Part shown: positions 1 to 10,387 of the stretch, piece after piece
How the letters are laid out: every line of letters begins with the position of its first letter
Numbering within the stretch: the first letter of the stretch is position 1
Source: Chloromonas sp. AAM2
Taxonomy: Eukaryota > Chlorophyta > Chlorophyceae > Chlamydomonadales > Chlamydomonadaceae
Direction: 5' to 3'
Length of the DNA stretch: 20,275 bases
Assembly (NCBI GenBank): GCA_004335635.1
Contig: QAXH01000806.1
Location: forward strand, 1-20,275
Made by a program: the position numbers and the translations under genes
Notes under the pieces: generated by a model
The model's input: the letters and a program-made list of their open reading frames with translations, nothing else
Databases searched by the model: none
Told to the model about the DNA's origin: nothing

Positions 1-113
1 TGGCAGCCCCAGCACGCCTTGCGCCGCATCTGCCGAGCTGGCCAGGGTAGCAAGGAGAAGGGTAGCAAGGTCAAAAGACAAAAACGTTTGTGTGACCCGT
101 CTGACCGAGTTCC

Positions 114-311
114 TCAGAAGTCTGTAATGTAAGTCGCCACCAAGTGTTCCAGCTGCTTCATTCTCTCGAGCAAACTCGTAAGTTGCGCACGGAGACGTCC
201 CACGGCCTGTTTACAACTCTCCTTAGTAGGTCGTTTCGCCGATGGAGGTGCATCTAAGGATGCCGTCTGCCCTTCGTCCAGTGGAGGCACTTTTGCTGCT
301 TCGTTTGACAT
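114..311 (-). CDS. small hypothetical ORF with C-terminal amphipathic helix
   Basis: A 65-codon open frame from an ATG at 311 down to TGA at 114-116. I do not recognise the product. The first half is polar and Pro/Ala-rich; the second half (about residues 33-60) has Leu and Ile spaced as in an amphipathic helix or coiled coil (AVGRLRAQLTSLLERMKQLE). The frame stays open upstream to about 365, so the ATG may be internal and this may be the last exon of a longer minus-strand gene. No TGTAA on the minus strand is visible between the stop and the window edge. It lies antisense to the region that would have to be an intron of the plus-strand exon at 568-717, so one of the two may be spurious. Confidence 0.3.
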   Translation of the reverse strand: MSNEAAKVPPLDEGQTASLDAPPSAKRPTKESCKQAVGRLRAQLTSLLERMKQLEHLVATYITDF

Positions 312-567
312 TCTGGGTCTCTGTTCCTTCCAGGAGGCGCTGTTGGATGACGCAGGTGGTACCATTCTTGTGTGTGTGTCGTGCTAGCGACTGGTTCCCA
401 TCCTGCACAGAGCGAACAGGTCTTCAGGCCGAGTCGCACTTACATATTCAAAAGCGCGACTCCAGAAAAGCTCTCAGAGTTCTGCGTTGCTGTTACATTC
501 GTAATGATTACGCAGGCACCATTGGCACAGACGGCAAGGGCAACAAGTCAGGTCGCTCCGGCAGTAG

Positions 568-717
568 CAACTTCTGCTTGTTCTGCACCGCACTCGCTTA
601 CAAGAGTACCGAAAACTGCAGCGCGTGTACTGCGAGCACAAGAAGGCGGGCAAGAAGGAGTGGACAGCTGAGCTCACCGGCTTCAACAACCGCATGACCG
701 CCTCCAAACAAGAGTGA
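568..717 (+). CDS. terminal exon of an unidentified plus-strand gene (partial)
   Basis: An open frame ends at TGA 715-717. The part from 601 reads QEYRKLQRVYCEHKKAGKKE, followed by a short acidic/polar tail ending in KQE. It is rich in Lys, Glu and Arg and looks like genuine coding sequence, but I do not recognise a family. An in-frame TAG at 565-567 means the exon must begin after 567, either at a weak acceptor just there or at the AAG near 603; the choice cannot be settled. TGTAA pentamers at 894-898 and 962-966 would give a 3' UTR of about 180-250 bases. Lys-rich sequence at 1-75 (ALRRICRAGQGSKEKGSK) could be an earlier exon, but no convincing donor links them. Confidence 0.35.
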   Translation, partial: QLLLVLHRTRLQEYRKLQRVYCEHKKAGKKEWTAELTGFNNRMTASKQE

Positions 718-893
718 TGCACTGGCTCTCATTCATGGTTCTCTTGCAATGGTCTTTTCAATGACCGCACGTTCAACAACTCAAGTGTAGCCTACATCGA
801 CTGCAGCATATTGACTGTGGTACCTTGGTAAGTACCTTGACTTGTGGGATATAACCAGTCTTGGTTGAGTCTGAGTTCAGGTGCTGCAGAGCT

Positions 894-966
894 TGTAAGG
901 AAAGCTTGCCTGGTTGGAAAGCATCATAACGGCGAAGAAATTGATTGCCTGGAGGCCAAGCTGTAA
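894..966 (+). terminator. two TGTAA pentamers, putative polyadenylation signals
   Basis: TGTAA occurs at 894-898 and 962-966, downstream of the stop at 717. In chlorophyte algae TGTAA commonly replaces AATAAA as the polyadenylation signal. The spacing fits a 3' UTR for the plus-strand exon ending at 717. A further pair in tandem (123-132) may be chance. Confidence 0.3.
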
Positions 967-2966
967 GAATGTCATCAGGTCATCGGATTTAGAGTAATAA
1001 GCAATTAATAATCAATGGTTACAATTCAATTCAGTTTCAATACAGGACTTCGCGGTGGCAGAACACACGAGGAGTCACACAACAACTGAGAGTCACACAA
1101 GAATTGTCCCAGAACTGGCAAACTTTTTTTTTCAAACTCAGTACCATACTGGCTGCAACGACTTGTGCATGTGCATACACCTACTGAGCTCGCACCAGTC
1201 ATACAAGTGCATACCGGGACGCTAGGCATTGCTCACCTGCAGAACCGGGAAAAAACGGGACAAACATGATGTCTCTTGCATGGCATGCTACCGTTCGCGC
1301 TCGGTGCATGTGGGCCCCCCTGGGCAATATGTATGATTACTCGCATGCCTATACTACACATACATTATATACATGTACACAACCTTGCATCCCTCACAAG
1401 AAGGGATGGAAGTATGTCGACCCACATGCCAAAACTGGGTGAGAAGGAATTGCTGGTCTGGCCGAGGGATGGGCGCACGCAATCCCATGCCATATTGCGA
1501 TGTCAGCGTCCGCTCCTTCTTTTCGTGCTGGTCCTGGCTACTGGCATTTTTCTATATGTATTCGTATGCCAAGGGTGGTCTAAAGGAGTGCCTGCATTAG
1601 CACCTGATGCAGCACGACGTTGCCAATACAAGCTACTCAGCCTGGCCTACGAGGGGTGTCTGCATCAGCACCTGATGCTGTATAATGTTGTCCCCAGGCT
1701 GGCCTGAAAGCGGTGTCTATATTGGCACCTGATGCTGCACGAAATTGCCAACACAAGCTACCCGAAGTCTCTGCTGCACGGTAGCCACTGTGCGCTGCAT
1801 CAACAAACAGTGGCTGGTGTCGTGCCTGACTTTGACATCATGAAACTCATTTTGTTACTGCTTGCCTCTGTTGTCCTGTGCGTGCTGCCTCTGCTTGGTG
1901 CTATGGCTACAGCGTTGTATTGCATTCGAGTGGCACACCTAACACATACATTCTATACCAACGCATCTTGCTCAGGGGGAGAGAGACACCTCTGCTGGTT
2001 AAGTGTCTCTGGTTGACATTCGTACGTCCGGCATGTGAGACAGGAAAAGTTTGTCGGACGGAAGTGAACCTTGGCTGCGTGTCCTGGAATGTGATCGGTT
2101 CATGTCGCCGGGTTTGCCACCAGTAACTTGGCGCACACTTTGCCGGTGATTGATTGCAGTTTAGGTAGCATCCTCTTCATTTATCGTGACATGGCCACGA
2201 ACGGCCATAAGAAGCCCTCAGTGAGGACGCGAAGCAGAGACGCGAACACCTAGGTCGGCCACTGGATTCACAAGGCAGAAAAACAAGCTGACCAATCCGA
2301 CCTCGACGTTTTCTGGTGGTTTCTTTGTCGCCAGGTTTAAAATGGGTCTACCCGTGTGCATGCACCGGCGGCTGTGAACCATCGCCGCATGACAAGTTTC
2401 ACTTTAGATTGAGTGTTAGCTCCAAGCGATCGGTATCAAGGTGCTTCCAACCGGCTTCAGTGTGTGCTTGTCATTTTCCCCGTGGCGCCAACGTACGGAA
2501 CGCCTCAAGGCATTGTGCGTGATCCAACAATGCATACTGGCTGCTGACATCGTCCACTGACCCGGGATTGGCCGAATCCTGCCGGGCTAGATTGAGATCG
2601 CCACGCCAAAGCCCCAGCTGCGCCCAGTGAGGGTAGCCTGAGCACCGCCATTGCCTTATTACGTGGTGCTTCAGTCTACAAGGTGGGTTGTACAGCTCTT
2701 GACGGGATGCGTAGTGCGAGCCCTGCGCATGTAGTGTCGTGTGGACAGGGGTTTTGGGCGCGAAAGCCACTTGCAGCACACATGCCGCAACAGTGCCATC
2801 CATCACTTGTGGCAAACCAAATGGGTGTTATGACTGTTCATTTGAGGTCTCTTGCAGCTCTCTGCATTCCGGTGCCGTCTTCTTTTCACGTCTCGGGGGC
2901 TCATACCGGCGTAAACGGCTCTTTCAGCAAATGACGCGCATTGTACTCTGTATCGGTGGTAGCAGG
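967..2966. other. gene-poor 2.0 kb stretch upstream of the CPP gene
   Basis: I see no convincing multi-exon gene here. It holds the triplicated repeat at 1588-1763, a signal-peptide-like open frame beginning at ATG 1840 (stop at 2016), and a 20-codon ORF at 2191-2253 whose ATG has a favourable GACATGG context. The right end must contain the promoter and 5' UTR of the CPP gene. CAG acceptors at about 2929 and immediately before the ATG at 2967 mean that a 5' UTR intron or an upstream coding exon is possible. Confidence 0.5.
1588..1763. repeat. three diverged copies of a ~57-68 bp direct repeat
   Basis: Three copies begin near 1588, 1656 and 1713. Each contains GTG(C/T)CT(G/A)(C/T)AT, then GCACCTGATGC about 8 bases on. 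Copies 1 and 3 also share TTGCCAA-ACAAGCTAC downstream, and copies 2 and 3 share CAG-CTGGCCT upstream, so the units overlap in a tandem of about 57-68 bases per step with point changes. Confidence 0.7.
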
Positions 2967-5900
2967 ATGCAGGACGATCGTTCGCAACTCCGTAACTCCC
3001 AGATGCCGGGCAGCGGCTCTTCAGGGGCCCCGCCAACCTACCACCGCCAGACCGGCCACCAGCTGCCCCAAGCCAGTGTGGACGCCTTGCAGGGCTTCTT
3101 GCTTCAGACCATGCAGCACCAGCAGCAACAACAACAGACTCAACAGCCACAACAGACACAGCAGCAACAGCGTCAGCAGCAAGAGCAGCAACAACAGCAA
3201 GCACAACAGCACCAACGCCAGCAGACATCGGCAATTGATCTAAGCAGTTTTCTATCTGCACAGATGCAGCCAAATGTTTTCTCCAACGGTCTGGCTTCCC
3301 CATCAGGCAGGCTCAACAGCAAGTCCGCTATGCCTACACAGTGGCCCCTCTCACCCCTTGGCAACTTGAGCTTTGACACGTCGCTCATGTGGCCACCAAC
3401 TACCAGCCCCACGACTCTCATGGCTGCTGAGCTGGCCAGCGGCGCATGGGACGATGGCGGCAAGCTCGACACACCCCTGCGCAACCAGGCACTGTCTGAC
3501 CTCGTCTTCAGCCCCTCGCCACACCATCGCACAGCCGTCACCACGCAGGTAATTACGTTTGCTTGGAGCCTTCACCTTGCGCGCTTCAGACGGACTTTGT
3601 ACGGTGCAATGCATGCATTAAGTCACACCATTCCTCGGCACCAAGGATCATGGGTTGCGTGAATGCTCGCAGGTGATGCCAAATGCGTCAGCAGCAACAG
3701 AACGTCCGCTACCAGATGCCTCCATGCTATTGAACAGTCTGACAGCCTGGCACCACCAGCAGCAACAGCAGCAGCCGCCACAACAGCAGGTGAGAGGCAC
3801 ATATGCTACAATATCATGCATCTCAAGCTCGAGCACTTTGTACTGCAATGCAATCTGCACAAGGCTCTCCCAAAGCTGCAAGCCACCGGCTCGCAAATGC
3901 CCCAAGAAGCTGGCATGGTAAGGTGCTTCATGGATTGTGACACCCAGGGCAAGCAACGTCGCATCCTGCCAACTGGCCAATATGCCACCCATGACTGCGC
4001 AGGACATCACTCAGCAGCTGCAGAACAGCATGCTGGGCGGAGGCACGGCTGCACAGGCGCTGTTTCTGCAGAACCTGTTGGCTGGTGGGACTGGCGGGGC
4101 CATGAATGGTGCCATGGCGTACGCTGGTGGGCGTGGATCAGGTGCTATGTCAGGCGGTAACACGCCCCCAAGGGACTGTGTGACCGGCAATGAGAACAAA
4201 CGGGGCCAACAACGGCGCAGGAACCAACCAAACTCGGATTCAGGTGCGCTTCTCCCAACTGAGTAGACCCTGTTGTGGGGGGTGTTTTCACCTTGCCTTG
4301 ACACTCACCTGTTCACCTTCTCGTGACAGCTCTGTCACCCCCTTGGTGGTGGGGCTTCTGTGGTTGCCTTATTCTACGCGTCTGCTGTAGCGCAGGACAT
4401 CCCACCCTTCACTACCGCATGCTCGCATCCCAGCTGTGTGCTTTGTCACATGCTGTCCCCACTATCCTTTCTTACTTCACCCATGCTTCTCGTGATGATT
4501 TGCTTGTGTTGATTGAGCAGAAACGTCCCTCGATGATAACTCAGTGCGGGGCACCCGGTCCCGCCCTAGCCAGAGGAATGATGCACGTCAAGAAAGGTGA
4601 TTATTACTCTTTGACGCACTGGCGGGTTAGTCGTTGCAACGCAGTCGCCCGATTACCTGCTTTGTCTGTGCACGTGTGTCCGTGCATTTTTATAGCGTAC
4701 AGTTTGTTATGTGAGCTGTTCGTCTGACCCATGTGTGCCCGAGCAGAATTCATGTATATAGTCGTGACTTCTAGTTCATTCCTTGCATTACATTCTTACA
4801 ACTGGTTTCTTTGCTGCTCTTTTGCGTGATAGCAGGGCAGCACGAGCAGCCATGCGTGCGAGTGCTCAAGCGGCAGCCGATTCGCTGGCTGCTCCCCCTC
4901 CCGATTTAGTTCAGCTGCAGAGTCCATCGGACCTGCCTATCCCCATGTTTGGCGCGTCTGCCATCCCTGGCTCGCGCCTGAGCGGCCCGGTCTCAGTGGT
5001 CCCCGAAGCACGTTCCTGCCACTGCAAGAAGAGCCAGTGCCTCAAGCTGTACTGCGACTGCTTTGCTGCTGGCGTGTACTGCGCGGCCTGCTCCTGCTCC
5101 GAGTGCTACAACAGGCCAGAGCACGCCATGCGCGTTGCGGAGAAGCGGGAGCACATTATCCAGAGGGATCCCAAGGTTGGCAGCACTGCATTCTTGAGAC
5201 GATGACTGTGAAAAATGATGATGATTTTTGAAACGAACAGTTCCAGTATGAATGCTTTGCTGCTGCATGACAATGGTGCAAATGGACAAAACACGAGCCA
5301 GTTTGTCTCTCACTGACGTGGTGGGACAGTCCTGTTTCCCATTTCCTGCTTCACATCTGTGTACTCACAATTAAGGGCTGGGTTCCTCCTTTTCTTGGGT
5401 TAGTTCTCTGACTTCCTCGCTTGATTTCTGGGCCTGATCTCTTGCTGTTCCCTCACTCGGCCACAGGCGTTCACGCGCAAAATCCAGCGTGATGACCAGC
5501 AGCAGGAGAGGCACAAGAAGGGCTGCAACTGCAAGCGCAGCCACTGCCTGAAGAAGTACTGCGAGTGCTACCAGGTGCGAAGACATGCAGAAGACTGTAC
5601 TGACCAGAGTTGATTTATCTCTCATCAAAGTTGGCGCCTGACTTGCTGAACAAATATAACATCACCTAAATCACAGTATTTTTGTGCACAAAGTTGTCAC
5701 CAGCTAAAGTGTCACCATACACACTTACTGCACTTTTGCAAGCCTGGATGCTGGTTGTGTACCGTCCCCTGCCACTGCTGCTGCATGTCCCGTCGTCAGT
5801 CCCACGTCGCATGTCACTGATTAACGTGTGATTTCGCTTCTTGCATCGCCTGCCACGCAGGGTGGAGTGCGCTGTAGCGACGCATGCAAGTGTCACGACT

Positions 5901-8900
5901 GTCACAACCAAGAGGACCGTACCTCCGGCCAGCCCCCGCCACCGCACGCTGCGGCCGCCACCCTCGCCACCCGCGTACCCTCTGCTTCCAGCGGCCGGCA
6001 GGAGGCGAGCAGTGGCGGCAAGGGCCGCACCAGCGGTGGCCGACGGAGCGGATCCAAGGCGAGCGGCGGTGGCGACGGAATGGGCACGGAGGAAGAAGCG
6101 GCCAAGCCGCTGCCATGGCTCCAGGCGCCCTGGACATCGCCTGAGGGCCTGGGTGTCAGCAAGGCGAGCGGTGGCGGGGTCACAAACGCACCGCTTGTGG
6201 ATACTGTCATGTCGGGCGGTGGCAGCGCCTCGGACATGATGTCACCGACTACTTCGCACCGATTGGCTCAGGTGATGCACGCCACAGGGCACAGGGCGCA
6301 GGACCTGTCATCCTACCTCAAGAATCGTTTCACATGAAGGGTGATTTTGTCACCTGAATGTTGATTCCTACTTGTCCACATGTGCAACGTATGCAACACT
6401 GGGCTTGAGTGGGCAGCTGCACTGGTTGGTTGGTTTGTTAGTTGTCCTGCTGGCGTTCTGCGCAGTACTAGTTACCAGATGATACAGCTAGTAGTAGAAA
6501 CTCTGCTGTCGTGCTTGCTATGTGGCGTTGCGTCACTGTTGCGCGCTGCCACTCCTTTCAGGTGCAGGCGTTACCATGTGGCATACTGTTCATAGAATTT
6601 GCGCTGACGTGCTTTCATCACTGCTTCGTGCTTGTAAGTCTGTTCAGGTACCATGTGACAAAAACTATCCAAAGACACTCTGGTGATGTGCTCTTCATCA
6701 CTCTGTACAGGTGCTAGGCGGCACGGGCATGAAGGGTATGGATGGCATGGGCATGACCACTCCCCAAGGAGTGAGGTCACACCTGGTGGCCAAGGGTGCA
6801 GACGGTCAGGCTCTGGGGCTGTATGCGGCAGGGGAGGACGCACAGAGGCGCAGCACGCCCAGCACACTGAGGTAGGCATGCAGTGGCAATTCAGTGCATC
6901 TCTGTTTCTCCAACAGCCTCAATGCACCAACCTACATGGCTCTGCAGTTGTCTGAAGCAGACATGCCAATGCATTCTGGTCAGTCTCAGTCTTTGGATAA
7001 GTTGCTGCATCTGGAGTTGACAGACAGCAGTCATGCATTAAGCTTCACTGCGCAGTTGTCAGGTACAGACACATGCCAACATGCATGTTTGACTTCAGTA
7101 CCGGTCTGCTTTCTTCATCATACCCGTCTGTGTGTCTGCCAAGGAACACAAACTGAACAAAAGTTCAGATATGAAGCTGACGGGCATGCCAGTTAGTGTG
7201 TCAGAACGTCTACACAACCTGTACTTCGACATCAATCGGCTTGCTTTTCCGTCTGCTCGCAGGTACCCACACAGCATGGTGGGAGGTGGTGGTGGCTCTG
7301 GCGACAACGCAGGCGCCGTTGCGGCCGTAGGCACGTTGCGAGGGTGTGATTCCGAGCCTACTGGGGCAGTGGGGCAGGCCCCTGCGCACGCGAACAGGCA
7401 TGAGCAGGTGCGGGCTACGTTGGTGTGTACGGGCTACGATGTGTGCACATGCTATTTGTATATGCAAGCTATGTATGTATGTGTAGGGTGTGTAGTCCGG
7501 GCTGCGTATGGCGCATACTGTTTCTAGTGAAGGCGACCATTGTCTGGATGATGCCTGGCACCACGGCCTTGAGCACAGGCATGTGCAGCAGCAAAGGATG
7601 CATGGACATTTAAGACGTAAGGCCTGCTGGACCAGCTGCTTGATTGCTGCTCATCTACGGCGTGCTGTGTGTTTCCATTTTTGTCGCCCATCCTGGGCCG
7701 CTTTCCAACCTCAACCAGTGTTGAACCTGCACCACATGGCCGCAGGACGTGTCGGTCCATGGAGGTATTGCCTCAGTCAAGTCTGAAGTCGTCGACACGC
7801 ATGGGCCCAGCGCTGGCGTTGCCCCTCAGGGCACAAACCCAGAGGACGACCAAGAGCGACTGCTTCATGCGCCCTCTGAAGACCTGCCTGGGGACGACGA
7901 GGGTGATGGCAGTGTGGGAGGCGGGGCTGGGATGCGGGACTGCAGTGGAGCGGGAACCGCCACGGCCCTGCTGTCTCCGCTCGGCACTGGGCTGACGGGA
8001 CGCCTTCTCAACGGAGGGGTCTTTGGCCCTGGAATGATGTGCCTTGGCAGCCCCGGTTCTATGGCACTGGACGGTTTGATGGGAGGTGGAGATGATGGCG
8101 TTGGTAGTGGTGGGATGATGCTGCAGTGGCAAGAGCTGCTAGCGATGCCTTCGGCATCGGGATGCGCCGGAAAGGACGACTGGCAGATGTCGACGAATGG
8201 CGACAGCGCCGCGACTGCTGCATTGCCTGCTTGGCAGGCTGCGGCCATTGGTGCAGACCCAGGCAAGAGTGACAATGGCAGCCCGCTGTGGGAGCCTGGG
8301 GGTGTGCATGCGCTTGTTAGCCCGGTACGTACGAGCCGTGATAGCCGGCGAACGGTGGGAGTGAAGCGGGCACTTGGTGGCAATGGTGGTGGTAATGCTA
8401 CAGGGGCGGCTGGCGAGAGCGGGGCCGCAGCAGGCAACATCCCCACCTCCCCTGCGTTAGACGCGCTTGCATCAGTGGCGGCTGCGGAGCAGCGTGGAGG
8501 CGGGATGCTATGTGGTGGTGCAGGCGGTTGTGTGGCCCGTGAAGGTGAGCTTCATGTGCTACCGTGCCCACACAATTGTCACCTGTCATTCATGTATTTC
8601 ACAGTATTTGTCAATTCAGTGGTTTCTGCCAACTGCCACCACCTGTGTTCATCTGTGTATGTGTCGGTTTGTGCTATAGGACTCGAAAGTGTGCAGTCGT
8701 GTGCTGCCGTGCCCATGCAACACAAATCATGAAAGGGGCGCTGCCCTGGTGGTGGTTGTGCTTTGCTGCCCAGCCTCCCTCAACCACGCTAACCATTGTC
8801 CGCTATCTTTCTTCCTTGTCCGCGAAGGGATCCTTCTGCTTCCACAGTCACCCAGCAAGCGCTCAGCCCTGGGCTCCGGCCCGCAGCCATCCCGCCCGGC

Positions 8901-10356
8901 CGCCTCTCGCAACCCTGCGCTGCCTCCGCTTTCGTCCCGCCAGCAGCCGCCACAGCCGCTGGGCCAAGCCAGCAAGGACACTTCCACTGACGTCCCAGTG
9001 AATACCACGGCACAGCTGAGGGGTCGTTTGCAGCCCACTCTATCCGGCCCAGCTCACAGCCAGTCGTCTGTGGGATCACCAGCTGCAGCACCCAGCGGTG
9101 AGTTGTTGCGTGTGTGTGCGTGTGTATTTGTACATCTGTATCGTCCCAAAAGTGAAACAGATGATGACGTAAACATCAGCCATCTGAGCGTCCGGGAAAA
9201 AACATGTCGTGCCTGGCCATGACTGGTCTCTGAAATCTGCCCAGCGTTATCGATTCTCTGCTGTCACTTGTATTTGTGTGTAGGCGGTGCCGGTGGCGTT
9301 CCCATCACATCTTCACGTGATGCCCTGAAGGCGCAAGCTAACGACTACATAGCAGCCCGCTGCCGGGGCATTTCTCACAACCAGGCCGCCCCTCTGCAGC
9401 TACCCCCGCTCTCCTTACCACCTCTCTCCGGGGGCGCCACGCACAGCACCGCAGGAGCCGGAGCCCCTCTTGCCCGTTCCAACAGCGTGCCTGTTCCACC
9501 ACCCTCCCATCCCATTCCAGGGCTCTCCAACCGCCCATCACATACCTCCTCCGCCACCACTGCTACCCCGCCTACTCAACCCACCGGCTCGACAGTCACC
9601 ACGTCCTTACCACAGCCGGCAGCCACCGCATCCGCATCGGCTGGCCCGTCTCCGGCCGGTGAGACCACCAACGGGAACACAGCTGCTCCACAGGACCAAG
9701 ACAGCCGCGCACCGGCAGCAGAAGAAACGGAAACTAACGGTGCAGATGGTTACGGCGGAAACGGCCTGGACATGGGTCCAACATCCGCCATGGCCCTTCT
9801 CTGCGGTACACCCTGGGGCGATGCAGGCAACGAGGGGGGCTGCGGGTTGGATTCGTTCCTTATGAGCCCTATGGCAGGCTGGGACTCAGGACTGCTGCTC
9901 ATGAGCCCTCGCATGACCACGCCATTGTATGCCAAGGCAGCCGGCGCGTCACTCAACTCCCCATTTTTCGCCATGTCACCTACACGCTGGTGGCCTGGGG
10001 CGACTAGTGGTGGTTTGGGTGGCCTGGGATTAACCTCTGGGCCGCTTAGTGCTGGCGGCAACGCCCTGGCTGCGCTGGGCCAAGGGCCAATGAGCGGTCT
10101 GAACTCATTGGGAGCTTTGAACCAGGGGCCGATGAGCGGTGTGAACTCATTAGCAGCACTGCAGCAGGGCCTAGTCAGCGAGAGTGCGGCTGGAGGTGGG
10201 GGAGGGCAGGCTAGTGGTGGGGCAGACAACGCACACTCCTTGCTTGCTGCAAGCCAGCTCCTGCGGATGACCCCTGGTACCACTGTGCTGTCACCAACTC
10301 CAGCTCAGCGGCCGGCAACTGCTCCCTCAGGCAATACCTCCCGTCCCCAAGTTTAG
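2967..10356 (+). CDS. tesmin/TSO1-like CXC (CPP/LIN54-family) DNA-binding protein, 12 exons
   Basis: Predicted nuclear DNA-binding transcription regulator. Exons: 2967-3548, 3673-3789, 4003-4243, 4521-4596, 4836-5175, 5467-5574, 5861-6271, 6711-6871, 7263-7407, 7746-8544, 8828-9097, 9284-10356 (stop TAG). All junction phases agree, giving 4323 coding bases and about 1440 residues. Two cysteine-rich CXC motifs (first Cys 400 and 472), joined by the family linker around RDPKAF, form the CRC domain at 398-504. Tyr411 and Tyr483 match the DNA-contacting tyrosines of LIN54. Residues 50-86 are Gln-rich, 505-625 Gly/Ser-rich with basic stretches, and the rest is Gly/Ala/Pro-rich with many Ser-Pro pairs and a tandem repeat near the C terminus. 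Plant TSO1/CPP proteins are usually about 500-900 residues, so this one is long. The ATG at 2967 is the first in the Gln-rich exon after a possible acceptor; an upstream start cannot be excluded. Exon 3's acceptor and exon 11's AAG acceptor are the least certain joins. Confidence 0.92.
3114..3224 (+). repeat. polyglutamine-rich tract in exon 1 of the CPP gene
   Basis: Codons 50-86 are almost all Gln, interrupted by Thr, Pro, Arg, Glu, Ala and His. CAG and CAA are mixed, so this is not a pure triplet expansion. A shorter second Gln run lies in exon 2 (about 3757-3789). Gln-rich segments are common in algal transcription factors and often act in activation or assembly. On the minus strand the tract gives a spurious Leu-rich open frame. 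Confidence 0.85.
5017..5908 (+). other. CRC DNA-binding domain (two CXC motifs) spanning exons 5-7
   Basis: First CXC motif: [19 protein letters not shown] followed by [11 protein letters not shown] in exon 5. Second: [17 protein letters not shown] in exon 6 continuing into [16 protein letters not shown] in exon 7. The paired nine-cysteine motifs bind zinc. In LIN54 the tyrosine before the YCxC element of each motif enters the minor groove of the CHR element (TTYGAA-type sites). Both tyrosines and the linker are present, so DNA binding should be intact. One intron falls inside the linker, directly after DPK, and one falls inside the second CXC motif. Confidence 0.93.
10039..10179 (+). repeat. 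42-bp in-frame tandem repeat in the CPP C terminus
   Basis: Units start at GGG 10039, 10084 and 10126, with a partial copy at 10168. Steps are 45, 42 and 42 bases. The protein units are [29 protein letters not shown] and [14 protein letters not shown], followed by GLVS. The frame is preserved throughout, so the array lengthens a Gly/Ser/Leu-rich tail without disrupting it. Confidence 0.9.
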
Positions 10357-10387
10357 TCCCCGCATCTCCTGTCGGATGGTGCGCTAG

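Noticed and set aside
1276..1707. 143-codon plus-strand frame with a hydrophobic stretch (LLLFVLVLATGIFLYVFVC)
   Set aside because: It runs through the diverged tandem repeat, has no family resemblance, and has no splice partner; the hydrophobic run alone is weak evidence.
3021..3303. Leu/Val/Ala-rich minus-strand open frames opposite the Gln-rich exon
   Set aside because: They are the complement of the CAG/CAA tract (CTG/TTG reads as Leu) and have no independent coding support.
6272..6337. Open-frame continuation of exon 7 to a stop at 6337
   Set aside because: A good CAG/GTGATG donor at 6271 and a phase-matched exon at 6711-6871 (with [14 protein letters not shown] sequence) continue the protein; the short extension looks intronic.
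7865..8446. 193-codon minus-strand frame rich in Pro, Ser and Ala
   Set aside because: It is the antisense shadow of the Gly/Ala-rich exon 10 of the CPP gene, which is fixed by splice phase on both sides.
8848..9000. Alternative acceptor CCACAG at 8842-8847 for exon 11
   Set aside because: With the phase 1 donor at 8544 it shifts frame and meets a stop shortly after; the AAG acceptor at 8825-8827 keeps the frame through SPSKRS to the end.
9750..10283. 177-codon minus-strand frame
   Set aside because: It is antisense to exon 12 of the CPP gene, where the plus-strand frame carries the tandem protein repeat.
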